Below, piece after piece: positions 1 to 6,802 of a stretch of 11,949 nucleotides of DNA. A model generated the notes under the pieces. It did no database searches. It was not told the origin of the DNA and saw nothing but the letters and a program-made list of their open reading frames with translations. Each line of letters opens with the position of its first letter. Positions within the stretch are counted from its first letter, which is position 1. Source of the DNA: SAR116 cluster bacterium (GTDB lineage: Bacteria > Pseudomonadota > Alphaproteobacteria > Puniceispirillales > UBA1172); NCBI GenBank assembly GCA_002691725.1, contig NZIT01000112.1, positions 1-11,949 on the forward strand. Direction: 5' to 3'. Made by a program: the position numbers and the translations under genes.

Positions 1-156
1 GAACGGCCAGGGGCATATATCTGGCTAGGGGCGGGACATCCGGGCGATGGCGCCATGTTGCATAACGCTAACTATGATTTCAATGATGAGCTGTTGCCGC
101 TTGGCGCCAGCTATTGGGTGACGCTGGTGGAACGTGAGCTGGGGCTTATTGAGTAG
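1..156 (+). CDS. M20-family amidohydrolase (hippurate hydrolase/aminoacylase-like), C-terminal fragment
   Basis: The first 51 codons are open in frame 1 and end at TAG 154-156; the start lies outside the window. The fragment carries the C-terminal signature of bacterial M20 metallo-amidohydrolases: AYIWLGAG, then MLHNANYDFNDE, then LLPLGASYWVTLVE. In this family the His of the LHN-x-x-YDFND motif is a metal ligand of the dinuclear site, and the enzymes hydrolyse N-acyl amino acids or related amides in the cytoplasm. The substrate cannot be told from the tail. The gene converges on umuC with a 105-bp gap. Family assignment is fairly safe from the tail motif; substrate class is unknown. Confidence 0.85.
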   Translation, partial: ERPGAYIWLGAGHPGDGAMLHNANYDFNDELLPLGASYWVTLVERELGLIE

Positions 157-261
157 GGTTGTCATGCCTGACCGTAATGCTTGGCCGTCTTAGCGCAATC
201 AACCTCATCCATATCCATGTGGCATCTCTTTAGCATCCCTTTTGGCATGCATGACGCTTTG
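157..261. other. Convergent intergenic gap, no clear terminator
   Basis: This 105-bp gap lies between the tail of the amidohydrolase and the tail of umuC. I see no GC-rich stem followed by a T tract on either strand. A 7-bp inverted pair (GTCATGC at 161-167 and GCATGAC at 249-255) has an 81-base loop and is not convincing as a terminator. Short open frames here are shadows. Confidence 0.5.
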
Positions 262-1578
262 CTAGCGCACAACAATCAGATCCGCCCAGCGGGTCGTATA
301 GGAAGGGGAGCGGAATTGCTGGCGCATATGCCAGCCAGGTTTATCCGCCGCTATGGCGCGGTTTTGCTGACCTGGCTTAATCCCCTCGCTCGCATGAAAT
401 AATGTACCGCGCCCCATCATGGCATTAACCTGATCAAGCATCGCCATGCGGCGCTTGCTCGCGGCATCTGTCGCGACACCATTAGCCGTTAAGCCGTCAA
501 GCCGCCACAGGCTTTTCTGTTCTTTGCCATCAGCCACCAGATCAGTCAGCATAACCCCTGCCTTATGATAGCGAAATCCAGGCCGATAAAGTTGCTGGAT
601 AGCGCGCGTGGCGGCGGCGATAAGCGTGCTTGTATCTGCGGTAGGTTCATCAAATTGGATCAATGCCGCGTTGCTATATTGTGGGTCTTGGGTGCGGAAC
701 CGATTGGTTCGGATAAACACATAAATCCCTGTTGCAAGGCTGTTCTGTTTGCGCAGTTTTTCGGCGGCGCGCGCGGTATAGCTGGCAGCGGCCTCCTCGA
801 TGCTACTGCGGTCACTAATCAGCCTGCCAAAGCTCCGCGACGACATGATATTCTGCTTGGCCTGGACGGCCTCAAGCTCAAGGCAAGAGATGCCATTTAG
901 CTCATGCACAATACGTTCACCAACAACAGATAAGGCTTTGCGAATCTGCTGGGGGTTAGCCCGTTGTAGCTGCAACGCTGTTTTAATCCCCATAGCGCGC
1001 AGACGTTCACCCCAGCGCCGCGATATCCCCCAGATATCCTCAACCGCAATATCGCTTAAGATGCGGGTCATTAAAACCGGGTCTGTCATCATATAAACGC
1101 CATCACTGGTATATTTTTTGGCAATCCGATTGGCCAGTTTTGCGAGCGTCTTTGTCGCCGCCACACCAACGGAAACCGGAATGCCTGTCCATTGCCCAAT
1201 CGCCTGCCGCATATCACGCATATGTTGAGGCAAGGCCGTTTCGGCAAAGCCATTTAATCCCAGAAAAGCCTCATCAATCGAATAGACTTCCACGTCAGGA
1301 GTAAACTGACCCAGCGATTCCATCACCCGGCCAGACATATCACCATAAAGCGGATAGTTTGATGAAAATACACGCACCTTATGCCGTTTAAGCGCGGCAG
1401 CGTATTCATGCACCGCAGCACCCATGGGGATGCCTAATGCTTTTGCTTCATCAGAACGGGCAATGATACAGCCATCATTATTCGATAATACAACAACTGG
1501 CTGCTGCGCCAAGGATGGCTCAAAAACCCGCTCACAAGATACATAGAAATTATTACAATCAACTAATGCAAATACCAT
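262..1578 (-). CDS. umuC: UmuC, catalytic subunit of translesion DNA polymerase V
   Basis: 438-residue Y-family DNA polymerase (E. coli UmuC has 422). With processed UmuD it forms Pol V, which copies across damaged bases during the SOS response with low fidelity. The N-terminal catalytic core starts with [16 protein letters not shown], giving metal ligand D7. The second acidic pair is D102-E103 in [23 protein letters not shown] (about 136-150) is the usual palm motif, and the helix-hairpin-helix and little-finger regions follow. QKSLW at 354-358 sits where E. coli UmuC has its beta-clamp-binding motif. The UmuC-type tail (about 372-438) includes [21 protein letters not shown]. The gene starts 57 bases after the umuD stop, in the usual umuD-umuC order, and is probably co-transcribed with it. 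The Shine-Dalgarno sequence is weak (TGGGA). The reading frame is intact. Confidence 0.97.
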   Translation of the reverse strand: MVFALVDCNNFYVSCERVFEPSLAQQPVVVLSNNDGCIIARSDEAKALGIPMGAAVHEYAAALKRHKVRVFSSNYPLYGDMSGRVMESLGQFTPDVEVYSIDEAFLGLNGFAETALPQHMRDMRQAIGQWTGIPVSVGVAATKTLAKLANRIAKKYTSDGVYMMTDPVLMTRILSDIAVEDIWGISRRWGERLRAMGIKTALQLQRANPQQIRKALSVVGERIVHELNGISCLELEAVQAKQNIMSSRSFGRLISDRSSIEEAAASYTARAAEKLRKQNSLATGIYVFIRTNRFRTQDPQYSNAALIQFDEPTADTSTLIAAATRAIQQLYRPGFRYHKAGVMLTDLVADGKEQKSLWRLDGLTANGVATDAASKRRMAMLDQVNAMMGRGTLFHASEGIKPGQQNRAIAADKPGWHMRQQFRSPSYTTRWADLIVVR

Positions 1579-1595
1579 AATCCCACGCCATCATC

Positions 1596-1651
1596 ACACA
1601 CTATAAATCAGACACTGTAAATCACACACTGTAAATCAGACACTGTGGATG
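1596..1651. repeat. Four 14-bp tandem repeats at the umuD-umuC junction
   Basis: On the + strand the units are 1596-1609 (ACACACTATAAATC), 1610-1623 (AGACACTGTAAATC), 1624-1637 (ACACACTGTAAATC) and 1638-1651 (AGACACTGTGGATG). Units alternate between ACACACT and AGACACT, so the higher-order period is 28 bp. The repeat begins inside the last codons of umuD, covers its TGA stop (1636-1638) and fills much of the spacer to umuC. Because 14 is not a multiple of three, copy changes upstream of the stop would alter the last residues of UmuD. Changes in the spacer would alter the distance to umuC. Confidence 0.9.
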
Positions 1652-2295
1652 ACATTAGTAACCACACCCCAGATTACCATACTCGCCTCATCGCTGATGG
1701 TAATCGGCTCATATCGATCATTTTCTGGCATTAACATGGTCTTGCCAGATTTATGATGCAGTCGCTTAACCGTCAGCTGACCATCAACCGCAGCAATGAT
1801 AATCTTGCCGTGACGCGCCTCAATACTGCGATCAACAACCAGAATATCATCTTCGTGGATGCCAGCTTTGATCATAGAATCGCCGCTTACCCGAACAAAG
1901 AATGTCGCCGCCGGATGCTTGACCAGATAGTCGTTCAGATCAAGACTGCCTTCGAGATGATCATCAGCAGGTGAGGGAAAGCCAGCCGCCACCGCACAGC
2001 TGAATAAAGGCAGCGGTTGGCGACCACCAGCCGCAACATAATCCATAATCTCATCAATCATGCTAACCGGCAGGCGAACAGGCTTAGTCGCCTCACCATA
2101 ACGGCCTTGCCCTGCTGGCCGACCGGCACCTGGACGGGCGCCGCCCCTCTTGCCTGGTGCTGATGGCGGCGTAGTGCCTGCAGATTTGGATTTAGATTTG
2201 GCGCCAGATTTGGCGCCAGATTTAGCGTCAGATTTGGATGTCGCTTCAGATGTGGAGGGCTTGAAAGGAATGGGGGATGAAGATGATGGTTTCAT
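1636..2295 (-). CDS. umuD: UmuD, self-cleaving Pol V subunit with a low-complexity N-terminal extension
   Basis: 219 residues from the chosen ATG at 2295. The C-terminal half is a LexA/UmuD-type S24 peptidase: autocleavage site A104-G105 in AAGFPSPADD, nucleophile S140 in VSGDSM, and general-base K177 in GQLTVKRL. The spacings from cleavage site to Ser (35) and Ser to Lys (37) equal those of E. coli UmuD. RecA-DNA filaments trigger cleavage of this family, and the product activates UmuC. Before the cleavage site are about 104 residues (E. coli has 24). These comprise a Ser/Lys/Ala repeat (about 19-38), a basic GGARPGAGRP segment (51-60), and GEATKPVRLPVSMIDEIMDYV (67-87), which resembles a small DNA-binding helix. 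An in-frame ATG at 2424 would add 43 residues, but neither ATG has a good Shine-Dalgarno sequence. I prefer 2295 because the extra part is translated repeat DNA. Confidence 0.93.
   Translation of the reverse strand: MKPSSSSPIPFKPSTSEATSKSDAKSGAKSGAKSKSKSAGTTPPSAPGKRGGARPGAGRPAGQGRYGEATKPVRLPVSMIDEIMDYVAAGGRQPLPLFSCAVAAGFPSPADDHLEGSLDLNDYLVKHPAATFFVRVSGDSMIKAGIHEDDILVVDRSIEARHGKIIIAAVDGQLTVKRLHHKSGKTMLMPENDRYEPITISDEASMVIWGVVTNVIHSV
2182..2241. repeat. Five 12-bp tandem repeats inside the 5' part of umuD
   Basis: The + strand units begin AGATTT and span 2182-2193, 2194-2205, 2206-2217, 2218-2229 and 2230-2241. The two central copies are identical (AGATTTGGCGCC). On the coding strand each unit encodes four residues, giving TSKSDAKSGAKSGAKSKSKS in the UmuD extension. 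Copy-number change keeps the reading frame. The segment is low-complexity, basic and probably disordered. Confidence 0.9.
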
Positions 2296-2351
2296 GATAA
2301 TCACACTGCTATAATTTATAAGGGAACTAATACTGGATAACAAATGCCGAT

Positions 2352-2411
2352 ATGATAAATATTGGGATGATAAGTATTGGGATAATAAGTATTCGGATGA
2401 TAAATATTGGC
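2352..2411. repeat. Four 15-bp tandem repeats in the umuD leader
   Basis: The + strand units are ATGATAAATATTGGG at 2352-2366, ATGATAAGTATTGGG at 2367-2381, ATAATAAGTATTCGG at 2382-2396 and ATGATAAATATTGGC at 2397-2411; a decayed fifth copy may follow. They sit between the predicted umuD promoter and the chosen start codon, so they would be in the 5' untranslated RNA. On the minus strand they are also open in the umuD frame and would read QYLSS-EYLLS-QYLSS-QYLSY if translation began at 2424. The role is unknown: iteron-like protein sites, an RNA leader element, or slippage debris are all possible. Confidence 0.92.
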
Positions 2412-2422
2412 ATAACAAACCC

Positions 2423-2445
2423 ATATATACGCATATCGTATATAT
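2423..2445. promoter_or_regulatory. 23-bp palindrome over the predicted umuD start site (candidate operator)
   Basis: Perfect 9-bp arms (ATATATACG and CGTATATAT) flank a 5-bp centre (CATAT). The palindrome lies directly downstream of the predicted -10 box and covers the expected transcription start, a classic place for a repressor. The umuDC pair is normally repressed by LexA, but this is neither the E. coli CTG-N10-CAG box nor the alphaproteobacterial GTTC-N7-GTTC box. The repressor is therefore unidentified. The arms are AT-rich, but a perfect 9-bp match at this location is unlikely to be pure chance. Confidence 0.6.
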
Positions 2446-2446
2446 T

Positions 2447-2474
2447 AGAATACGGTACTTTATTCAAAAGTCAA
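2447..2474 (-). promoter_or_regulatory. Predicted sigma70-type promoter of umuDC
   Basis: On the minus strand a -35 box TTGACT (2474-2469) is followed after 16 bases by a -10 box TATTCT (2452-2447). The expected transcription start is near 2440, inside the palindrome. The promoter lies in the gap after the carboxypeptidase gene, so umuDC can be expressed separately from it. The -35 matches the consensus in five of six bases and the -10 in four of six. Confidence 0.5.
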
Positions 2475-2489
2475 GCTGTTGATTATTGA

Positions 2490-3734
2490 TTAACTTGATT
2501 GGCTAATCTGCGGAATAGCGATGCAAGACATGCCTTTCTGAAACAGCTGAAGGCAGGCTTGTCGTGCCAGGGTTTCATCAAAGCCGCTGAAATGCACCTG
2601 CCATAAGGTCAGATTGCCATATGAAATTTGCCGCAATTGGGCAGGCTGATGCGATAAAATATCATTAGCGGCAACGCGCGCATTTCTGGCGGCGCGATGA
2701 GCGCTGGCACGTTTCTCAAAGCTGCCAACTTGTATCCCCCAGCCAATGATACGGGTTTCTTCAACCGGTTCTGGATCAGCCAGCTCAGGCCGTGCTGGCG
2801 GCACGGCAACAGCAACTGATAACGACCCGGAATCCGTATCACGGCTAACGGTGAGAACATTAGGTTTAGGTGGCGGCGGCGCAACGGGCGTTGGCGCTAA
2901 GGGTTTCTTTTTGGGAACTAGCGTGGTTTCGGCATATTGCGGGATACGGGCAAATTGCTTATTCAGCAAATGCACCATATGCTGATCGCGTGAACGTCCT
3001 GAGCGGCCACCAAATACTACCCCAACCAAGCGTACCCCACGGCGCTCGACGGTGGCGACCAGATTAAATCCAGAGGCGCGAATATACCCTGTTTTAATGC
3101 CGTCCGTGCCTTCATAACTGCTCAATAAAGTGTTGTGATTTTTATATCGGCGGCCGTTATATTCAAAGGACTTGGTTTTAAAAAGCTGAAAATAATGGGG
3201 AAAATCGTTACGGATAGCGACGGCGAGTTTTGCCATATCACGGGCCGTTGATTTCTGTTTTGAGTGAGGCAGACCTGAGGCGTTGCGAAAAGTTGTCTGG
3301 CTCATGCCGATAGCTTGTGCCTTTCGCGTCATTTTCTTCGCAAACTCACGCTCAGTACTGGCTAGATGCTCACTAATCACAGTAGCAACATCATTAGCTG
3401 ACTTGGTGATCAGCGCATAGATAGCATTTTTGACGGTGATATGACTGCCCGGCCGAAGCCCTAATTTTGATGGTGAGCGGCTCGCCGCCAGATTGCTGAC
3501 ACGCATCTTGGTATCCATGTGGATTTTGCCCTGATCAAGTGCCTCAAATACCATGTAAAGCGTCATAATTTTGGTCAGTGATGCTGGATACAGCTTTTTA
3601 TCAGCGTTCCGCGAATACATAACCTCACCCGTGCTTTCATTAACCACGATTGAGGCGTATTTCGCCTCAGCAACAGGGCTGAAACCAGTGGTGAGGGTGA
3701 TGGCTAGAAGAAGCAGAAAAAACAGGTTTTTCAT
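2490..3734 (-). CDS. D-alanyl-D-alanine carboxypeptidase (S11, PBP5/6-type) with C-terminal SPOR domain
   Basis: 414 residues. The enzyme removes the terminal D-Ala from peptidoglycan pentapeptides in the periplasm and so limits cross-linking. A signal peptide is evident: MKN, a hydrophobic run, then a likely cut after AEA24. The three active-site motifs of penicillin-binding S11 peptidases are present: SLTK (S52-K55, with nucleophile S52), SAN (112-114) and KTG (214-216). A Pro- and charge-rich linker (about 273-325, including APPPPKP) leads to a SPOR domain (about 329-408, starting IIGWGIQVGSF), which in this family binds denuded glycan strands at division septa. I see no clear C-terminal amphipathic membrane anchor of the E. 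coli PBP5 kind; SPOR may replace it. The ATG at 3734 has AGGG upstream and overlaps the stop of a small upstream frame (ATGA). This resembles the DacF-like SPOR-tailed enzymes of Alphaproteobacteria. Confidence 0.95.
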   Translation of the reverse strand: MKNLFFLLLLAITLTTGFSPVAEAKYASIVVNESTGEVMYSRNADKKLYPASLTKIMTLYMVFEALDQGKIHMDTKMRVSNLAASRSPSKLGLRPGSHITVKNAIYALITKSANDVATVISEHLASTEREFAKKMTRKAQAIGMSQTTFRNASGLPHSKQKSTARDMAKLAVAIRNDFPHYFQLFKTKSFEYNGRRYKNHNTLLSSYEGTDGIKTGYIRASGFNLVATVERRGVRLVGVVFGGRSGRSRDQHMVHLLNKQFARIPQYAETTLVPKKKPLAPTPVAPPPPKPNVLTVSRDTDSGSLSVAVAVPPARPELADPEPVEETRIIGWGIQVGSFEKRASAHRAARNARVAANDILSHQPAQLRQISYGNLTLWQVHFSGFDETLARQACLQLFQKGMSCIAIPQISQSS

Positions 3735-3955
3735 CTAAAAACCCTATTCTGAATAATGATGCCATAAAGGTTTAGAATTAGCATACCTAATATTAGCACG
3801 TTGACCTTAACAGTCAAATTAAGTAACGCTAAAACTGGCCGAAAAAATTGACATGAAAACATGGCAATGAAAAAGACAATGAAAATACTATGCGAAAAGC
3901 TGGTCAGCGTTGCGGCAATACAAAAAATCTTTATCCATAAGGTGAGATTTTTCAT
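3731..3955 (-). CDS. Possible small membrane protein translationally coupled to the carboxypeptidase
   Basis: I do not recognise this protein. From the ATG at 3955 it has 74 residues; an ATG five codons upstream (3970) is possible. The 3955 start has a good Shine-Dalgarno sequence (AAAGGG, six bases before ATG). The stop overlaps the carboxypeptidase start as ATGA, the arrangement of coupled genes. The product is very hydrophobic, with two likely membrane segments at about 6-33 and 43-69, joined by a short region with CQFFRPV. It has few charged residues. It could instead be a leader ORF, or chance openness of an AT-rich intergenic region. The case for it is the start signal, the coupling and the membrane-like composition; no homology is claimed. 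Confidence 0.45.
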   Translation of the reverse strand: MKNLTLWIKIFCIAATLTSFSHSIFIVFFIAMFSCQFFRPVLALLNLTVKVNVLILGMLILNLYGIIIQNRVFR

Positions 3956-3984
3956 ATCAAGCCCTTTCAAATCTGAAAAATATG

Positions 3985-4014
3985 ATCATATTGTTTAGTA
4001 TGGAACGCTTACAA
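3985..4014 (-). promoter_or_regulatory. Weak candidate promoter for the carboxypeptidase transcript
   Basis: On the minus strand TTGTAA (4014-4009) and TATGAT (3990-3985) are separated by 18 bases. They lie about 30 bases upstream of the small membrane ORF start. The -10 matches five of six consensus bases and the -35 four of six. It falls in the divergent region shared with clpS. The call rests on motif match only. Confidence 0.25.
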
Positions 4015-4050
4015 CAACATATGCAACTGCTATGCCATGCCGATGCCAGA

Positions 4051-4383
4051 ATGTCATCAGATGATGGCAGTAATGATAATGATAAAACATCAATTAATGT
4101 TACGATCATGGCAGAGCGTCCAAAAGTCAAACGGCCGCCACTCTATAAGGTAATCATGCTAAATGATGACTTTACACCGATGGAGTTTGTTGTGCATGTT
4201 TTACAGAGCTATTTTCGCAAATCAGAAGAAGAAGCAACGCAGATCATGCTTCATGTTCATCAACGTGGGGTAGGCGTATGTGGAGTATATACATATGAGG
4301 TTGCGGAAACAAAGGCCTCACAAGTGATGGACCTTGCCAGAAAGAATCAACATCCCTTGCAGCTTCAGTTGGAAAAGGAATAG
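4051..4383 (+). CDS. clpS: ClpS, ATP-dependent Clp protease adaptor
   Basis: 110 residues from the ATG at 4051. ClpS binds proteins with destabilising N-terminal residues (N-end rule) and delivers them to ClpA. The core begins at about residue 28 with [26 protein letters not shown]38, D39 and D40 and H70 (in HVHQRG) fall at the N-degron pocket positions known from E. coli Clp[14 protein letters not shown] (77-89) and the ending [10 protein letters not shown] are also characteristic. The frame is open further upstream (ATGs at 3982, 4000 and 4021). I chose 4051 because [12 protein letters not shown] resembles the short acidic N-termini of alphaproteobacterial ClpS, but no start has a strong ribosome site; ATG 4108 is another option. 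clpA follows after four bases, so the two are probably one transcription unit. I see no convincing promoter upstream. Confidence 0.93.
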   Translation: MSSDDGSNDNDKTSINVTIMAERPKVKRPPLYKVIMLNDDFTPMEFVVHVLQSYFRKSEEEATQIMLHVHQRGVGVCGVYTYEVAETKASQVMDLARKNQHPLQLQLEKE

Positions 4384-4387
4384 TTTT

Positions 4388-6751
4388 ATGCTGTCACAAG
4401 AACTTGAAGAAACCCTAAAGCGTGCCATGTCTATGGCGGCGAAAAAGGGACATGAATTTGCAACTCTTGAACATTTGCTTCTTGCCTTAACTGAGGATAG
4501 TGATGCGCTTGAAGTATTGAGCGCGTGCAATGCCGATGTTAACGATCTCCAGCAAAAACTCATGCTTCATATTGAACAGACATTTGAAACGCTGGGCAAT
4601 GATGTGGTGGAAACGCGCCCGACAAACAGCTTTCAGCGCGTGCTGCAACGTGCGGTCATCCATACGCAATCATCCAATCATGAACGCGCGACCGGCGCTA
4701 ATGTTCTGGTAGCTATGTTTGCTGAACGGGAAAGCCATGCTGTCTGGCTGCTCAATCAGCAAGACATTAACCGCATTGATGTAGTCAGCTATATCAGCCA
4801 CGGGATTGCTAAAAATCCAGCCTTTGATGCTGATGGTGTTGGTGCTGATGGCACCGCCGTCAAAGATGATGAGGTTAATCAGAAACAAAATCCTCTTGCG
4901 GCTTATGCGGTTGATCTTAATGAAAAGGCGCGTATCGGTAAGATTGATCCGCTTATCGGCCGACATAAAGAGGTTGATCGGACGATACAAGTTCTCTGTC
5001 GGCGCACCAAAAACAATCCTCTGCTGGTTGGTGATAGCGGTGTTGGTAAAACCGCCATTGCTGAGGGGCTAGCCCGCAAGATCATCGAAAAGGATGTGCC
5101 AGCCGTGCTTGAGGATGCGATTATCTATTCGCTGGATATGGGTGCGCTACTAGCGGGAACACGCTATCGTGGTGACTTTGAAGAACGGCTGAAGGCTGTC
5201 ATGAACGAAGTTGCTAAAAACGATCAGGCGATTCTGTTTATTGATGAGATTCATACCATCATCGGTGCTGGCGCGACTAGTGGCGGTGCTATGGATGCGT
5301 CAAACTTGCTGAAGCCTGCTCTCCAGGAAGGGTCATTGCGCTGTATTGGCTCAACGACTTATAAGGAGTTTCGGGGTTGGTTTGAAAAAGACCGTGCCTT
5401 ATCACGGCGCTTTCAGAAAATTGACGTGAATGAGCCTAGTGTAGCTGATACCATTAAGATTCTTAGTGGCCTGAAACGCCAATACGAAGATCATCATGAT
5501 GTGCGTTTCACCGTAGCGGCGCTGAAATCTGCGGTTGAATTATCCTCACGCTATATCACCGATCGGAAATTGCCGGATAAAGCGATTGATGTCATTGATG
5601 AAGCGGCGGCGGCACAGATGCTGGTTCCGCCATCACGTCGCCGTAAAGTCATTGGTGAGAAAGAAATTGAAACGACAATCTCCAGCATGGCGCGGATACC
5701 AGCTAAAACGGTTAATCGTGATGATCGGGCGGCATTGGCAAGTCTCGAATCTGACCTGCATCGCATGGTTTATGGTCAGGATGAAGCGATTGTTGCGCTG
5801 GCCTCGGCGATTAAGCTCGCTCGTGCCGGATTGCGTGACGCGGAAAAGCCGGTTGGCAATTATCTCTTTAGCGGGCCTACGGGTGTTGGTAAAACCGAAG
5901 CGGCGCGGCAATTATCCGAATCCATGGGCATTAAGCTCATCCGCTTTGATATGTCCGAATATATGGAACGCCATTCGGTCTCGCGGCTGATCGGGGCGCC
6001 TCCGGGCTATGTTGGCTTTGATCAGGGCGGCTTATTGACTGACGCGGTTGATCAAAATCCTCATGCTGTGCTTTTGCTTGATGAGATTGAAAAAGCCCAC
6101 CCGGATATCTTTAATCTGCTCTTGCAGGTCATGGATAATGGCCGCCTGACCGATCATAATGGTAAGACCATCGATTTCCGTAATGTCATTATCATCATGA
6201 CAACAAATGCTGGTGCCAGTGAGATGACAAAAATGTCTATCGGGTTTGGTCGCGGCAGACGTGAGCAAGCTGGTAACGAAGCGATTGAGCGAACCTTCAC
6301 CCCTGAGTTCAGGAACAGGCTAGATGCGATTATTAATTTTGCTGCTCTCGCCCCTGAAACGGTGCGCAAGGTTGTTGATAAGTTCATTATCCAACTCGAA
6401 GCGCAGCTAGCCGATCGCGGCGTCACCATTAGCTTAACCGATGCGGCGCGTGACTGGCTGGCTGAACGTGGGTATGAGCCAGCTTACGGGGCGCGGCCGC
6501 TAGCGCGTGTCGTCCAGGAGCATGTCAAAAAGCCGCTTTCCGAAGAATTGCTGTTTGGCAGACTGGTTGATGGTGGATCGGTTGAGGTTGATACAGGCAA
6601 GCCAGATAAAGATGGCGATATCACCTATCTGATCGTTAATGTGATCAATGGTGATGCGTCTGGTCAGAATAAACCGATAAAAGCTAAAAAGGCATCAGCC
6701 AAAAACCCACCGGCTAAAAAGACATCAGCGAAAAAAGTGCCAGTTAAATAG
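4388..6751 (+). CDS. clpA: ClpA, ATP-binding unfoldase subunit of the Clp protease
   Basis: 787 residues (E. coli ClpA has 758). A hexameric AAA+ unfoldase that threads ClpS-delivered or tagged proteins into ClpP. The N-domain (about 1-140) begins [14 protein letters not shown] and binds ClpS. D1 has Walker A GDSGVGKT (215-222) and Walker B ILFIDE (282-287). D2 has Walker A GPTGVGKT (496-503) and Walker B LLLDE (562-566). The pore-loop motif GYVG is at 540-543. The ClpP-docking tripeptide is IGF (618-620), where E. coli has IGL, followed by [11 protein letters not shown] Lys/Ala-rich tail (about 761-787) extends past the usual end. The start at 4388 is preceded by AAAGGA within the end of clpS. 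An alternative upstream ATG (4334) would overlap clpS and lacks family support. No ClpP gene is in the window. Confidence 0.97.
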   Translation: MLSQELEETLKRAMSMAAKKGHEFATLEHLLLALTEDSDALEVLSACNADVNDLQQKLMLHIEQTFETLGNDVVETRPTNSFQRVLQRAVIHTQSSNHERATGANVLVAMFAERESHAVWLLNQQDINRIDVVSYISHGIAKNPAFDADGVGADGTAVKDDEVNQKQNPLAAYAVDLNEKARIGKIDPLIGRHKEVDRTIQVLCRRTKNNPLLVGDSGVGKTAIAEGLARKIIEKDVPAVLEDAIIYSLDMGALLAGTRYRGDFEERLKAVMNEVAKNDQAILFIDEIHTIIGAGATSGGAMDASNLLKPALQEGSLRCIGSTTYKEFRGWFEKDRALSRRFQKIDVNEPSVADTIKILSGLKRQYEDHHDVRFTVAALKSAVELSSRYITDRKLPDKAIDVIDEAAAAQMLVPPSRRRKVIGEKEIETTISSMARIPAKTVNRDDRAALASLESDLHRMVYGQDEAIVALASAIKLARAGLRDAEKPVGNYLFSGPTGVGKTEAARQLSESMGIKLIRFDMSEYMERHSVSRLIGAPPGYVGFDQGGLLTDAVDQNPHAVLLLDEIEKAHPDIFNLLLQVMDNGRLTDHNGKTIDFRNVIIIMTTNAGASEMTKMSIGFGRGRREQAGNEAIERTFTPEFRNRLDAIINFAALAPETVRKVVDKFIIQLEAQLADRGVTISLTDAARDWLAERGYEPAYGARPLARVVQEHVKKPLSEELLFGRLVDGGSVEVDTGKPDKDGDITYLIVNVINGDASGQNKPIKAKKASAKNPPAKKTSAKKVPVK
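6683..6742 (+). repeat. Imperfect 30-bp duplication in the clpA 3' end
   Basis: Two adjacent 30-bp units (6683-6712 and 6713-6742) both begin GCTAAAAAG-CATCAGC, with A or G at the gap. They encode [10 protein letters not shown] and [10 protein letters not shown]. The duplication builds most of the Lys/Ala-rich ClpA tail. It keeps the frame and looks like a recent in-frame tandem duplication followed by a few substitutions. Confidence 0.75.
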
Positions 6752-6759
6752 TAGAAGCG

Positions 6760-6784
6760 AAAAAACCCAGCCCTGCCGGTGCTG
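6760..6784 (-). terminator. Intrinsic terminator of the nrdJ-ridA-FemAB-like operon
   Basis: On the minus strand, past the stop at 6803, the RNA can fold CAGC-(A)-CC / GG-GCTG around a GGCA loop (6784-6768). One base is bulged. GG and then six Ts (6765-6760) follow. A stem plus T tract in this position is a standard Rho-independent terminator. Read on the + strand the T tract becomes As ahead of the stem, so it should not stop clpA transcripts efficiently. Confidence 0.75.
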
Positions 6785-6802
6785 AGTCGCGCTAAGCCGA
6801 TA

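Noticed and set aside
161..255. 7-bp inverted repeat GTCATGC / GCATGAC as a bidirectional terminator
   Set aside because: The loop is 81 bases and there is no T tract.
565..900. Open frames antisense to umuC and similar opposite-strand frames in nrdJ, clpA and the FemAB-like gene
   Set aside because: Their translations show no domain-like features, and they lie wholly within well-supported genes on the other strand.
2324..2338. Possible alphaproteobacterial LexA box beginning GAAC at 2324
   Set aside because: The second half-site after seven bases is GGAT, not GAAC, so the box is incomplete.
2352..2411. Possible CRISPR-like array
   Set aside because: The 15-bp units are directly adjacent with no unique spacers and there are no cas genes. 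This is a simple tandem repeat.
2471..2501. Weak stem after the carboxypeptidase stop as a terminator
   Set aside because: The TCAAG/CTTGA stem needs a bulge and a long AT loop, with only a short T run. It also overlaps the predicted umuDC promoter.
3801..3829. TTGACC-N17-TAACGC as a clpS promoter; also a TTGAC-N7-GTCAA inverted pair
   Set aside because: The -10 match is poor, the leader would be over 200 bases, and 5-bp arms are too short to trust in AT-rich DNA.
3848..3853. TTGACA on the + strand as a -35 box for clpS
   Set aside because: No acceptable -10 box lies 16-18 bases downstream. The nearest TACTAT is 32 bases away.
4334..4387. Upstream ATG start for clpA
   Set aside because: It would add 18 residues out of the clpS reading frame with no family resemblance. 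[10 protein letters not shown] matches the normal ClpA N-terminus and has a ribosome site.
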